Source: Thalassobius sp965218685 (GTDB taxonomy: Bacteria > Pseudomonadota > Alphaproteobacteria > Rhodobacterales > Rhodobacteraceae). From it: a DNA stretch of 64,000 nt. Positions 33,616 to 43,434 of the stretch are shown here, piece after piece. How positions within the stretch are numbered: position 1 is the first letter of the stretch; each line of letters begins with the position of its first letter. A program made the translations under genes and the position numbers. The DNA is taken from positions 2,976,001 to 3,040,000 of the forward strand of contig NZ_OZ244657.1 of NCBI RefSeq assembly GCF_965218685.1, read 5' to 3'. Below the pieces are notes generated by a model that was given only the letters and a program-made list of their open reading frames with translations, was not told where the DNA came from and did not search any database.

Positions 33616-34038
33616 TCACATCCCGGCCAGGGCCGCGCGGATCTTGTCAGCGTTGGCTTTCAGCACGGCCATGTCCTCCATCTTGCCGGGCGGGCGCAGG
33701 CTGACACCTTCGTGGCGGGGCAGAACGTGGTAATGCAGGTGGAACACCTCTTGCCCGCCGACGCCTTCATTGAACTGTTGAACGGTAACGCCGCCCGCGC
33801 CGAACGCTTTCATCACCGCATGGCCCATCAGGCGCGTGGTGCGCAGGCAGGCAGTCAGTTGATCGTCGGACGCGTCCAGCATGTTGCGGCAGGGCGTTTT
33901 CGGAATGATCAGGCAATGGCCTTCGGCGCGAGGCATGATGTCCATGAACACATAGGTTTCGTCATCTTCGTAGAGTTTTTCTGACGGGATTTCGCCGCGC
34001 AGGATCTTGGCGAAGATATTGTCATTGTCATAGGCCAT
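33616..34038 (-). CDS. HIT family protein (Hint-like nucleotide hydrolase)
   Basis: The 140-aa protein is a single HIT domain: FAKILRGEIPSEKLYEDD, IMPRAEGHCLIIPK and the triad HLHYHVLPRHEG. HIT enzymes hydrolyse phosphoramidates such as AMP-lysine from stray aminoacyl-adenylates. Length is typical of bacterial Hint proteins. The gene lies between acuI and phr and ends in a terminator. Confidence 0.9.
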   Translation of the reverse strand: MAYDNDNIFAKILRGEIPSEKLYEDDETYVFMDIMPRAEGHCLIIPKTPCRNMLDASDDQLTACLRTTRLMGHAVMKAFGAGGVTVQQFNEGVGGQEVFHLHYHVLPRHEGVSLRPPGKMEDMAVLKANADKIRAALAGM

Positions 34039-34101
34039 CTGGGCTCTCCTGAATCGCTTTGGGGCAAGGCTAGCGCCCCGCCCTCAAAGGTTCCAGCGCG
34101 A

Positions 34102-35094
34102 TCAGGCGTTTACATCGACAACGACGCGCCCTTTGACCTGACCTGCCAGGATGTCACGCCCCAAAGCAGGCAAATCGGACAGGGTTGCGGGGTTTACCAT
34201 CGCCTCCAGCTTGTCCATCGGCAGGTCCTTGGCAATCCGTTCCCAGGCGCGCACCCGGTCCGCATAGGGGCGCATCACGGAATCGATGCCCAGCAGGTTC
34301 ACGCCGCGCAGGATAAAGGGCGTGATCAGCGCGCCCTCGATCGCGGCACCACCAGCCAGACCGACCGCAGCAACCGAAGTGCCGTATTTCATCTGCTTCA
34401 GCACGCGGCCCAGCATGGCACCGCCCACGGCATCCACACAGCCCGCCCAGGTTTCCGATTCCAACGGTTTGCGGGTGACTTCGGTCAGATCTTCGCGCGG
34501 AACGATCTGAGTGGCGCCCAGCTCGCGCAGGTAATCTTCGGTATCGGGGCGGCCGGTCACGCCTGCCACCTCGTAGCCCAGATTGGCCAGAATCGCCGTG
34601 GCGACCGAGCCCACGCCGCCCGCAGCCCCAGTGACCAGAACAGGGCCGTGGCCGGGCTCCATCCCGTGGTCCTCCAGCGCCATCACGCACAGCATCGCGG
34701 TGAAACCTGCGGTGCCCACGGCCATGGCCTGACGCGTACTCAGCCCCTTGGGCAGCGGCACCAGCCAGTCGGCGCGCACGCGGGCCTTTTGCGAATATCC
34801 GCCCCAGTGCGCTTCGCCGACGCGCCAGCCGGTCAGCACGACCTTGTCGCCGGGTTTATAGCGCGCATCCGAGGATTCTTCGATCGTGCCAGCAAAGTCG
34901 ATGCCGGGAACATGAGGGTATTTGCGGACCAGACCGCCACCCGGCCCAATGCACAGCCCGTCCTTGTAGTTGACGGTCGAATATTCGACGGCCACCGTCA
35001 CCTCGGCCTCGGGCAGATCTGCCTCCGAGATCTGCTTGACTGCGGCGTGGGTTTTGCCGTCCTCGTCCTTGTCGACAATCAGTGCGTTGAACAT
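34102..35094 (-). CDS. acuI: Acrylyl-CoA reductase (NADPH), AcuI-type
   Basis: I use ATG 35094 (MFNALIVDKDEDGKTHAAVK), eight bases after GGAGGAG; the longer reading is the antisense of the DinB gene. The 330-aa protein is a zinc-free MDR oxidoreductase with TVNYKDGLCIGPGGG, VPGIDFAGTIE, the NADPH site VTGAAGGVGSVATAIL and GVNLLGIDSVMRP. It matches AcuI of rhodobacteria, which reduces toxic acryloyl-CoA to propionyl-CoA in DMSP and acrylate breakdown. No other ddd or prp gene is adjacent. Confidence 0.9.
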   Translation of the reverse strand: MFNALIVDKDEDGKTHAAVKQISEADLPEAEVTVAVEYSTVNYKDGLCIGPGGGLVRKYPHVPGIDFAGTIEESSDARYKPGDKVVLTGWRVGEAHWGGYSQKARVRADWLVPLPKGLSTRQAMAVGTAGFTAMLCVMALEDHGMEPGHGPVLVTGAAGGVGSVATAILANLGYEVAGVTGRPDTEDYLRELGATQIVPREDLTEVTRKPLESETWAGCVDAVGGAMLGRVLKQMKYGTSVAAVGLAGGAAIEGALITPFILRGVNLLGIDSVMRPYADRVRAWERIAKDLPMDKLEAMVNPATLSDLPALGRDILAGQVKGRVVVDVNA

Positions 35095-35117
35095 CCCTTG
35101 CTCCTCCGATGTTTGGC

Positions 35118-35633
35118 CTAAAGCCAAGGCCCTTCTTGCGGCATCATGAACAGGTCCGAGGTCCATCCCTGCCCGCCTGCCGCTGTCACCATCCCGTGGA
35201 TTTGTCCCCGGTGATGCGTTTGATGATTGAAAAAATGGGTGATGCATTGCGCGATGGGCCTGCTGACCTCGGCGTCGGCGGACTGGGAATACCAGACCTG
35301 ATCGCCGATCAGATCCACCGTGTGCAGCCGCTCGGCCCATTTCAGAATGCGCGCGTCCATAACAAACCGTTCAGCGCTCCAGGCAGCAATCGTTGGCGTC
35401 AGGCCGGTGCTGTCAGCGATCCCGCCTTCAGGGCGGGCCGTGTTTTCGAACCGTGCCATCCAAATCCTGTCGCCCCAGATCAAATGGTTCACCGTGTTCA
35501 GTATCGAACCAAAAAAGGCCCCACGGTCAGCAGTCACCGTTTCATGGTCCAGCTGTTCAAGCGCGACTTTCATCTGCTTGTTCTGCCAGGCGTTATACCG
35601 CGCCATCATCACGCAATAGTCGGGCGAAATCAT
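35118..35633 (-). CDS. DinB-family protein
   Basis: I use ATG 35633 (MISPDYCVMMARYNAWQNKQ), eight bases after AGGAGG. The 171-aa helical bundle has the three metal-ligand His of the DinB family: ILNTVNHLIWGDRIW and the distal HFFNHQTHHRGQ. DinB-like proteins include thiol-dependent transferases; the specific substrate cannot be named. The gene is upstream of acuI by 23 bases in the same direction. Confidence 0.85.
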   Translation of the reverse strand: MISPDYCVMMARYNAWQNKQMKVALEQLDHETVTADRGAFFGSILNTVNHLIWGDRIWMARFENTARPEGGIADSTGLTPTIAAWSAERFVMDARILKWAERLHTVDLIGDQVWYSQSADAEVSRPIAQCITHFFNHQTHHRGQIHGMVTAAGGQGWTSDLFMMPQEGPWL

Positions 35634-35723
35634 TCGTGTCCTCCTGTTTTGCATTCAGGCTAGCGGTGTTACCCGGCTGGTTTCAAGTGTTGGGGCTTGT
35701 GCATTTGGCCCTGGCTCTTTTAA

Positions 35724-35772
35724 ATGTCTGACAAATAAATGCGCCGCCGCCAAGAAGAAATGTCAGACAAAT
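35724..35772. promoter_or_regulatory. Paired operator palindromes for the GntR regulator
   Basis: ATGTCTGACAAAT at 35724-35736 and ATGTCAGACAAAT at 35760-35772 share the palindrome TGTCNGACA. They are separated by 36 bp (centre to centre), and the second one abuts the ATG at 35771, where a Shine-Dalgarno would be. Two symmetric sites in front of a FadR-type regulator gene fit negative autoregulation. Confidence 0.6.
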
Positions 35773-36490
35773 GAAATCCGACCGAAAGTCCAAGGCCGAT
35801 CTGTCCGCGCAAATCGCTGAATCCATTCGCAATGCCATCGTCAGCGGCGAATTGATCGTGGATGACCGCCTGCCCTCGGAAACAGAACTGTCCGATCAAT
35901 TCCAGGTCTCGCGCCCCACGGTGCGCGAGGCGTTGAAGCGTCTGGCGGCACAATCCCTGATTCGCACGCAGCGCGGGGCCACCGGGGGCGCCTTCGTGAA
36001 CCGGATCAGTTTCCAAGAGGCATACGGCCAGCAGGTCACGACCTCGACCTTGTTGCTGACCATGAACGACGTCAGCTTTGACACCGCCTGCGAGGCACGA
36101 TTCGCATTGGAGCGCGCCTGCGCCGGGCTGGCCGCACAACGTCGCTCGGCTGATCACCTGGCCACTATGCGGGCCGAGATTCACCGCCAGGGCCAACCGG
36201 GCCTGTCCGACGAAAGTTTCTGCGATTCTGACGTGGCCTTTCACCGTGCGCTGGTGGATGCTGCAGGCAACCCCGTGCTGTCCTACCAACTGGCCGGCGC
36301 GGTCGAGGCGATGCAGCCCCTGATGAACATGATCACCTTCTCGCAGCGTTCGCGCGCGCAGATTATCGCCCTGCACACAGGCATCGCCGACGCGCTGGAA
36401 TCGCATGACGGCGAAACAGCCACGGCGCTGCTGAACGACCTGCAAACCTATACCCAGGAACTGGCCGCCAGACGCACTGCCACGAACTAA
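35771..36490 (+). CDS. GntR/FadR-family (FCD) transcriptional regulator
   Basis: The 239-aa protein has a GntR winged helix (residues 10-75: ESIRNAIVSGELIVDDRLPS and QFQVSRPTVREALKRLAAQS) and an FCD ligand-binding domain (ARFALERACAGLAAQ, DVAFHRALVDAAGNPVL, HTGIADALESHDGETA). Members repress catabolic operons and release on binding a carboxylate or amino acid. The ligand is not evident; none of its neighbours is an obvious catabolic target. The ATG starts two bases before the end of the second palindrome, with no Shine-Dalgarno between them. Confidence 0.85.
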   Translation: MKSDRKSKADLSAQIAESIRNAIVSGELIVDDRLPSETELSDQFQVSRPTVREALKRLAAQSLIRTQRGATGGAFVNRISFQEAYGQQVTTSTLLLTMNDVSFDTACEARFALERACAGLAAQRRSADHLATMRAEIHRQGQPGLSDESFCDSDVAFHRALVDAAGNPVLSYQLAGAVEAMQPLMNMITFSQRSRAQIIALHTGIADALESHDGETATALLNDLQTYTQELAARRTATN

Positions 36491-36530
36491 GGGCTTTTCC
36501 TTTGCCGCCGGGATGCCTATATAACTTCTG

Positions 36531-36845
36531 TCCTTCGGGACTATGGGCATAAACGCGCATGTAATAAACGGATCGGACCCGGGGGCGGTACCCGGCGTCT
36601 CCACCAAAATCCTTCATTTGGGGATCATGGGGACGAAACAGGATCGACGAACGCGTAAAGATGTAGCTTTGCTTCGGTGAGATACCACCGTTATCGGTTC
36701 AAAATGTACAATTGCAAATGACAATCGTGCTCCGGTCGCAATGGCTGCGTAAGCAGTCGGAGTTACCGAAACTTAAGTCCTTGCGCCTAGCAGCGTAAGG
36801 CGGGGTTCGCAGGTACCTGGCAACAGAAACCTGCACTTTCCCCAC
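36531..36845 (+). ncRNA. ssrA: Two-piece (permuted) tmRNA, tag ANDNRAPVAMAA
   Basis: The acceptor piece comes first and ends GGCGTCTCCACCA at 36606. After a short spacer, the coding piece begins GGGGACGAAACAGG at 36629; GGGGACG pairs with CGTCTCC to form the tRNA-like acceptor stem. The tag frame 36714-36752 reads ANDNRAPVAMAA and stops with TAA. The permuted order is the known alphaproteobacterial form. TATATAA at 36519-36525 is a likely -10 box. Outer ends are approximate. It is followed immediately by sspB. Confidence 0.9.
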
Positions 36846-36967
36846 ATTTTGACCTTGAAATACCGGCCCATCGCGCGCCCGTGCCGCAGCGCAAAATTTT
36901 CGGCGCCCGCTCTTTTGTTTTGTTCCGAATCCCCTATGCTTTGGGTCGGACTAGCAAGGAACTGGTG

Positions 36968-37438
36968 ATGTCGGACTCCATCGACTATGGCAAGCTGATG
37001 CACCGCGCCATGCGCGGGCTGATTCAAGAAGTACTGCAAGACGTGAAACGCGACGGGCTGCCCGGGGCGCATCATTTCTTTATCACTTTCGACACCACGC
37101 ACCCTGATGCCCTGCTGGCCGATTGGCTGAAAGAGCGCTACCCCTCGGATATGACGGTCGTGATGCAGCACTGGTACGAAGGGCTGGAGGTCACCGACGA
37201 GGGGTTCTCGGTCACGCTGAACTTTGGCGACCAGCCTGAACCGCTGTATATCCCCTATGACGCGATCAAGACCTTCGTCGATCCCTCGGTCGAATTCGGC
37301 CTGAGGTTTGAATCCAGCGACCCCGACGACGACGAACTGACCGAGGACGACCACGAGGCCCCCCTTGTAGAAGCCGAAGAAGAGGGCGCCCGGCAGCACG
37401 ACGCCGAGGTTGTCAGCCTGGACCAGTTCCGCAAATAG
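36968..37438 (+). CDS. sspB: SspB-type ClpXP adaptor (alpha class)
   Basis: I use ATG 36968 (MSDSIDYGKLMHRAMRGLIQ), giving 156 aa. The N-terminal fold (LPGAHHFFITFDTTHPD, MTVVMQHWYEGLEV, EGFSVTLNFGDQPEPLYIPY) matches the alphaproteobacterial SspB family, followed by an acidic linker (SDPDDDELTEDDHEAP) and a ClpX-binding-like tail (VVSLDQFRK). SspB tethers ssrA-tagged proteins to ClpXP for degradation. It sits directly after the tmRNA gene that makes the tag. Confidence 0.9.
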   Translation: MSDSIDYGKLMHRAMRGLIQEVLQDVKRDGLPGAHHFFITFDTTHPDALLADWLKERYPSDMTVVMQHWYEGLEVTDEGFSVTLNFGDQPEPLYIPYDAIKTFVDPSVEFGLRFESSDPDDDELTEDDHEAPLVEAEEEGARQHDAEVVSLDQFRK

Positions 37439-37512
37439 CTGCACTGACATTTATTTGAAACATAGCTGTGGCATCGCTGCTCGAAAGTCAGAACTCGAGT
37501 GGGGATACCAAC

Positions 37513-38070
37513 ATGGCGAGCGATTTCGCAGTTTTTCTGGGTCAGATGATCCGCCGTCCAACCGAAGTGGTGGCAATCGCGCCCTCCTCGGCCACCGTGG
37601 CGCGCGCAATGACCAAAGGCTTGGAAAACACCACCGGCCCGATCGTGGAAATCGGCCCCGGCACCGGCAGCTTTACCAAGGCCATTCTGGATCGCGGCGT
37701 CGCGCCCGAGCGTTTGACGCTGATGGAAATGAACCCCGTCTTCTGCCAGACCCTGCGCGAAAAATTCCCCGGTGTGACAGTCCTGAACCGCCCCGCGCAA
37801 GAGATCGCGCAGATCGGCCTGACCAATATCAATACCGTGATTTCCGGCGTTCCGGTGCTGGCACGGCCGCAAATCCAACGCGAGGTCGTGGGCCGGGCGC
37901 TGCGCGTGATGGCTCCGGGTGGCGAATTCGTGCAGATCACCTATAGCCCCAACGCGCCGGTCTCGGATCAGATGCAAGCTGAACTGGGTATCAGCGTCGA
38001 AAAACGCGCCACTGTGTGGGCCAATTTGCCGCCGGCCAGAGTCTTTGTATTCCGTCGTATACAGCATTGA
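37513..38070 (+). CDS. Class I SAM-dependent methyltransferase (PmtA-like)
   Basis: I use ATG 37513 (MASDFAVFLGQMIRRPTEVV), giving 185 aa. It has the SAM motif IVEIGPGTGSFTKAIL, then RLTLMEMNPVFCQTLRE and ISGVPVLARP. The size and the FLGQMIRRP opening resemble small rhizobial/rhodobacterial phospholipid N-methyltransferases, which turn phosphatidylethanolamine into phosphatidylcholine; the rRNA dimethyltransferase-like group is the alternative. Substrate is inferred from similarity only. Confidence 0.7.
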   Translation: MASDFAVFLGQMIRRPTEVVAIAPSSATVARAMTKGLENTTGPIVEIGPGTGSFTKAILDRGVAPERLTLMEMNPVFCQTLREKFPGVTVLNRPAQEIAQIGLTNINTVISGVPVLARPQIQREVVGRALRVMAPGGEFVQITYSPNAPVSDQMQAELGISVEKRATVWANLPPARVFVFRRIQH

Positions 38071-38123
38071 TTTCACCGCCCAGTCAGGTATGTAGTCGGC
38101 AATTCCCTTTAGGAGGTTGACCG

Positions 38124-39517
<1,394 letters not shown>

Positions 39518-39518
<1 letters not shown>

Positions 39519-39691
39519 TGGCTGAACCGGTCAACCTGAACCGGTTTCGAAAGAACAAAGCGCGGGCCGAGAAGAAGGCCCGCGCTGACCAGAACGCGGT
39601 GAAATTCGGCCGGACAAAGGCCGAAAAACAGCTGGACCGCACGCAAGCGGACAAGGCCACTCGCGATCTGGACGGAAAGAAGCGCGAATGA
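39518..39691 (+). CDS. DUF4169-family small basic protein, 57 aa
   Basis: The ATG at 39518 overlaps the fumC stop. The 57-aa product is highly charged: MAEPVNLNRFRKNKARAEKK, then KFGRTKAEKQLDRTQADK and LDGKKRE. It matches the DUF4169 family, which in rhodobacteria follows fumC and precedes a ribbon-helix-helix gene. Its own ATGA overlap with that gene shows translational coupling. Function unknown. Confidence 0.85.
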
Positions 39692-39906
39692 GCGACCGCC
39701 CCGTCAAACGCTCCCTCACCCTACGCGGCCACCGCACCAGCGTTTCGCTTGAAGATGATTTCTGGCAGGGCTTTCGCGACATCGCCGAAGAGCAGGGCAA
39801 GCCCATCAATGTATTGGCCGCCGAGCTGGACGCCGAGCGCGATCTGGAAACGGGTCTGGCCACCGCGATCCGCCTGTTCGTCCTACGCTACTACCGCGAT
39901 CGTTAA
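39688..39906 (+). CDS. Ribbon-helix-helix DNA-binding protein, 72 aa
   Basis: The 72-aa protein contains an RHH fold: KRSLTLRGHRTSVSLEDDFW (the beta ribbon) followed by GFRDIAEEQGKPINVLAAEL (helices). The C-terminus is RLFVLRYYRDR. It is coupled to the DUF4169 gene and may regulate the fumC unit, but no operator was identified. The stop overlaps the end of the convergent P450 gene by four bases. Confidence 0.85.
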   Translation: MSDRPVKRSLTLRGHRTSVSLEDDFWQGFRDIAEEQGKPINVLAAELDAERDLETGLATAIRLFVLRYYRDR

Positions 39907-41261
39907 CGTTTGGTGATTTTCAGCCAGATCCCGTCGGCCCCGCGCACGGTCAGATGGGCAACCGGCATGGCCGGGCGATCCGCGACGGGTTCGAACCGAT
40001 AGGCGCGCACCAGCATCGACAGCAGCAGTGGCCCCTCGATCATCGCGAAACCGGCCCCGGTGCAGACCCGTTGACCCGCGGAAAACGGGATAAACGCCTC
40101 GCGTAGGCAGGTCTTGCCATTCTCGGTCTGAAAACGCCCCGGATCGAAGTCATCGGGACGGTCCCACAGGCGTTCATGCCGGTGCAGATGCCAGGGGCTT
40201 AGCACGATCTGACTGCCCTTGGGCACGTGCCGATCGCGGAATTGTTCAGGGCAGGACGCTTCGCGGACCATCATCGGAACGGGCGGATAAAGGCGCAGCG
40301 TTTCGCGGAAAACATCCCTTGATATCTGCAGCTTAGACATATCCGAAAAGTCCGGAACCTCGGGCAGACCCTGCGCTTCGGCGGCCAGACGATCCTGCCA
40401 TTCGGGATAAAGCGCCAGCAAATACAGCGCCCACGCCAGCGCCGAGGCGCTTGTCTCGTGCCCGGCCAGAAAGAAGATCGCGACCTGATCGACCATCTCG
40501 TCCGGGGCAAAGGTCTGGCCTGTTTGCGGGTCCTTCGTGGTCATGATCTTGGTGGCCAGATCGTCCGGGGCCTTGCCCGACCGGATATCCTGCGCGCGCG
40601 CGACCGTCAGCTGGGTGATCAACCGCCGAATGGTGCGCGCTGTCTGGCGGGTTCGGCGCGAGTGAAACCGCGGAAACCAGCGTGGCAGAGGCAAAAATGC
40701 CCCCAGGTTCAACACCGGTTGTGCGCGTTGATGCTCGCGAAATTCCGAGAAAACCCGCCCGGCGACATCATGTTCAATCGGGATGGAAAACAATGTGCGA
40801 AAGATGACATCTGCGGCCGCGTGGCTGGTTTCAGCCTCGATTTCCTGCGGCGCGCCGTCGGCCAAGTGGGCCAGACGCAAAACGGCCGCCTGCCCCGCCT
40901 GCACCATCGCGGGAAACACCTCTCGCAGGCGCCCCCCTTCGAATGCGGGGTCAATGATCCGGCGCTGGCGTTTCCAGACCTCGCCGTTTGTGACGAAAAC
41001 CGAGTTGCCAAGCAGCGGCTTCAACCCCTCGCCAATTCGGCCGGACTTGGGAAAATCATCGGGGCGTTCGCGCAGTACGATGTCCACAAGATGTGGCTGA
41101 TTGCACAGGAACGAGCGGAAGAACGGCGTGCGAAACTCGGCCATCCAGGCGCGGTACAGACGCGCGGGCTGCGCCGAGAGAATATCCTGCCGAAACAGCT
41201 TCATATAGCGCCACAGAGAGACATTCCCGGGCCTTGCCGGAGGTTTTGGAGGCTGCTTCAT
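39903..41261 (-). CDS. Cytochrome P450
   Basis: The 452-aa protein carries the I-helix AGHETSASALAW, the ExxR motif in FRETLRLYPP, and the heme-ligand loop FSAGQRVCTGAGFA. The N-terminus has no membrane anchor, as in soluble bacterial P450s. It resembles CYP4/CYP102-like fatty-acid or terpenoid hydroxylases in overall motifs, but the substrate cannot be told. No ferredoxin gene is near. Its start overlaps the stop of the putative hydrolase gene by four bases, so both are probably one operon. Confidence 0.9.
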   Translation of the reverse strand: MKQPPKPPARPGNVSLWRYMKLFRQDILSAQPARLYRAWMAEFRTPFFRSFLCNQPHLVDIVLRERPDDFPKSGRIGEGLKPLLGNSVFVTNGEVWKRQRRIIDPAFEGGRLREVFPAMVQAGQAAVLRLAHLADGAPQEIEAETSHAAADVIFRTLFSIPIEHDVAGRVFSEFREHQRAQPVLNLGAFLPLPRWFPRFHSRRTRQTARTIRRLITQLTVARAQDIRSGKAPDDLATKIMTTKDPQTGQTFAPDEMVDQVAIFFLAGHETSASALAWALYLLALYPEWQDRLAAEAQGLPEVPDFSDMSKLQISRDVFRETLRLYPPVPMMVREASCPEQFRDRHVPKGSQIVLSPWHLHRHERLWDRPDDFDPGRFQTENGKTCLREAFIPFSAGQRVCTGAGFAMIEGPLLLSMLVRAYRFEPVADRPAMPVAHLTVRGADGIWLKITKR

Positions 41262-42520
41262 GGTTTCGTCGACACGAATTTGGACACCGCGCGTTCAATC
41301 CGGGACACCGAAGGCTCTTGCCCGCGAAACCTGTCCCGCAGGGTCATCGGACCGGCGGTGATGCGGAAATAGTCATAGTAGTTTGGCCGATCAAAGGCGC
41401 AAAGATACTGGAAATGCAGCCGGAAAAACCGACGCTTCAGGCGCGCCCACGTTTCCGGGGACAAGGTCTGAGAGAAGGCCGCCGACAGCACCAGCGGCCA
41501 TTTCTTGTCGGGCCCGGCGACCCCTGTTACGCCGACCGGGTCACACAGGGCAAATGCGCAACCATCACCGGGGGCGGTCACATCCACCCATGCGATCTGA
41601 TCTTGCGCGGACAAAAAGGCCAGATCGGCGCGCAGTCTCCAGGCCTGTGGCAGGAACGAGACCATCGGCACCACCTGCCCCAGTGTCAGAAGGTTCAGCG
41701 CCGGGCTGCGATCCGGCAGCCCCTCGCGCAACAGATCGGACAGGATCGACACGGCCAGATGCGCGCCCGAGGAATGGCCGATCACCAGAACCTCGTCTGC
41801 GTCCCCGTTCAGCGCGGCACGGATTGTGGCGGTGAACTCGGCCATGCGGGCCTCAAGCTCGGGCGGGTTGGACCCCTTAGAGCGCGCAGAATAGGCATAG
41901 TCGTGCATCAGGTAATAGGCGTAGAACTTGTTATCCAACTTGCGGAACCACCGAAGGCCCGCCCAGGTCATCAGGGGCCAGGTCAGCGCCCCCACCAGCG
42001 TGCCCAGAAGCGCGCCGTTCTGGGGGCTTGTGAACAGGCTCAATAAGGCTTGGCTCAGCAGCCCCAGCGCCCAGGCCAGGCCCAGGCCCGCAGCAAGGCA
42101 TACAAGCAGCTGCACCAGCAGAAACAACACCGGGTAAAGCGCTGCGATGACCGGGCCCTTGCGCAGCCGCATCAACCGCGCCAGCGCGCCCGTGCCGATA
42201 TAAACCCAAGCTGTGCGGACCAGTTGCAGATAGGTCGCTGCGATCCCGTGGCTCATGGAATCGCGCACGATGTCAGACCAGACCAGCACTTCGAAATCGG
42301 CCTCAACCTGCGCGCCATCCATCTGGCCGGCAACGTGCCAGCCATAGGGGCCCTTGGTGGTCTTGGGTTTCAGGTCAATCTGGTAACCGCTTATCTTTGC
42401 TTGGGCGGCCCCTTCTTTGCGATACAGCTCGCGATAGCGGCGCGGATGAATCGGGTCATAGCCGGGAATGTAGAATACCCGACGTTTGCGCACCTGTTTG
42501 TTTTGCTCGACTGCACTCAT
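41258..42520 (-). CDS. Membrane-associated alpha/beta-hydrolase-like protein
   Basis: The 420-aa protein begins with an alpha/beta-hydrolase-like strand (RVFYIPGYDPIHPRRYRELY). Two hydrophobic segments lie near residues 120-190 (ALYPVLFLLVQLLVCLAAGL and GALLGTLVGALTWPLMTWAG). The likely nucleophile elbow is VIGHSSGAHLA. The middle membrane part is unusual inside a hydrolase. It is translationally coupled with the P450 and may act on the same lipid-like substrate. No family name can be given with confidence. Confidence 0.7.
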   Translation of the reverse strand: MSAVEQNKQVRKRRVFYIPGYDPIHPRRYRELYRKEGAAQAKISGYQIDLKPKTTKGPYGWHVAGQMDGAQVEADFEVLVWSDIVRDSMSHGIAATYLQLVRTAWVYIGTGALARLMRLRKGPVIAALYPVLFLLVQLLVCLAAGLGLAWALGLLSQALLSLFTSPQNGALLGTLVGALTWPLMTWAGLRWFRKLDNKFYAYYLMHDYAYSARSKGSNPPELEARMAEFTATIRAALNGDADEVLVIGHSSGAHLAVSILSDLLREGLPDRSPALNLLTLGQVVPMVSFLPQAWRLRADLAFLSAQDQIAWVDVTAPGDGCAFALCDPVGVTGVAGPDKKWPLVLSAAFSQTLSPETWARLKRRFFRLHFQYLCAFDRPNYYDYFRITAGPMTLRDRFRGQEPSVSRIERAVSKFVSTKP

Positions 42521-42570
42521 GACGCCCTCTTGTCCGGCAGGCTAGCGCAGGAATTGGACTGATGTAAGGC

Positions 42571-43320
42571 TTAACCGAGGCTGGCCAGCGCCGGGAATTT
42601 TTCCAGCAGCCAGTACGAGAAACTTGAGAAACCGCCGGTCAGCATCAAAAGGCCAATGGTCCACAAAAGCAGGCCCATCACGCGCTCGATCTGCTCCATG
42701 TGGCGCTTCATCCAGCCCATCAGTCCGGTCAGGCGCGGCAAGTAGGCAGCAACCAGCAGGAACGGAATACCCAGGCCCGCCGCATAGACCGCCAGCAGCA
42801 GCGTGCCACGGGTGATCGAGGCCTCTGAGGCCGCCAGGGACAGGATCGCCCCCAATTGGGGCCCGATGCAAGGCGTCCAGCCAAAGGCAAAGGCAAGCCC
42901 CAGAATATAGGCGCCAAAGGCGCTGCCACCGCGATCGCCAGCGTCCAGACGCGCCTCGCGGTCAAGGAATCCGATGCGGTAGACGCCCACGAAATGCGCG
43001 CCGAATATCATCACCAGAACGCCCGCAATTGTGTTGAACCAGCCTTGATAGGCCAGGAAAACCGCACCGATAGCCGAGGCCGTGAAGCCCAGAAACAGGA
43101 ACACGGTCGACAGGCCAAGGACGAAGAATAACGCCGGCGCCAAGGCCGATCTGCTGCGTTCGCCCTGATTCAGCTCGGCCAGAGAAATGCCGCTCATATA
43201 GGCCAGATAGGGCGGCACGATGGGCAGCACGCAGGGGCTGAGGAAAGACAGGACCCCGGCGACCAGCGCCACAAGCATGGCAGGCAAAAGGCCCGCGTCG
43301 ATGATTTCGATTCCGAACAT
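42571..43320 (-). CDS. ccdA: CcdA-type cytochrome c biogenesis protein
   Basis: I use ATG 43320 (MFGIEIIDAGLLPAMLVALV), giving 249 aa with six hydrophobic helices. It has the two redox Cys motifs FLSPCVLPIVPPY and GWTPCIGPQLGAIL. CcdA carries reducing power from thioredoxin across the inner membrane for cytochrome c maturation. It stands downstream of rne in the same direction, but a terminator separates the two. Confidence 0.9.
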   Translation of the reverse strand: MFGIEIIDAGLLPAMLVALVAGVLSFLSPCVLPIVPPYLAYMSGISLAELNQGERSRSALAPALFFVLGLSTVFLFLGFTASAIGAVFLAYQGWFNTIAGVLVMIFGAHFVGVYRIGFLDREARLDAGDRGGSAFGAYILGLAFAFGWTPCIGPQLGAILSLAASEASITRGTLLLAVYAAGLGIPFLLVAAYLPRLTGLMGWMKRHMEQIERVMGLLLWTIGLLMLTGGFSSFSYWLLEKFPALASLG

Positions 43321-43390
43321 GTGTGTAGGCTTAGGCGAAAATCCGAGCGCGGTCACTGCGACCGAGTTCACAACTGCGTTTTCGAGATAA

Positions 43391-43424
43391 AAAAACGCCG
43401 CCCCAAGGATGGGACGGCGCTTTC
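43391..43424. terminator. Terminator hairpin after rne
   Basis: ACGCCGCCCC and GGGACGGCGC form a stem around AAGGAT, with one mismatch. The arms are flanked by A and T runs. It stands just past the rne stop at 43435 on the leftward strand. Confidence 0.7.
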
Positions 43425-43434
43425 ATTTGTTTGC

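Noticed and set aside
37439..37512. Longer N-terminus for the PmtA-like methyltransferase (start at 37468)
   Set aside because: The added residues MASLLESQNSSGDTN are unlike the family start; ATG 37513 aligns with the usual length.
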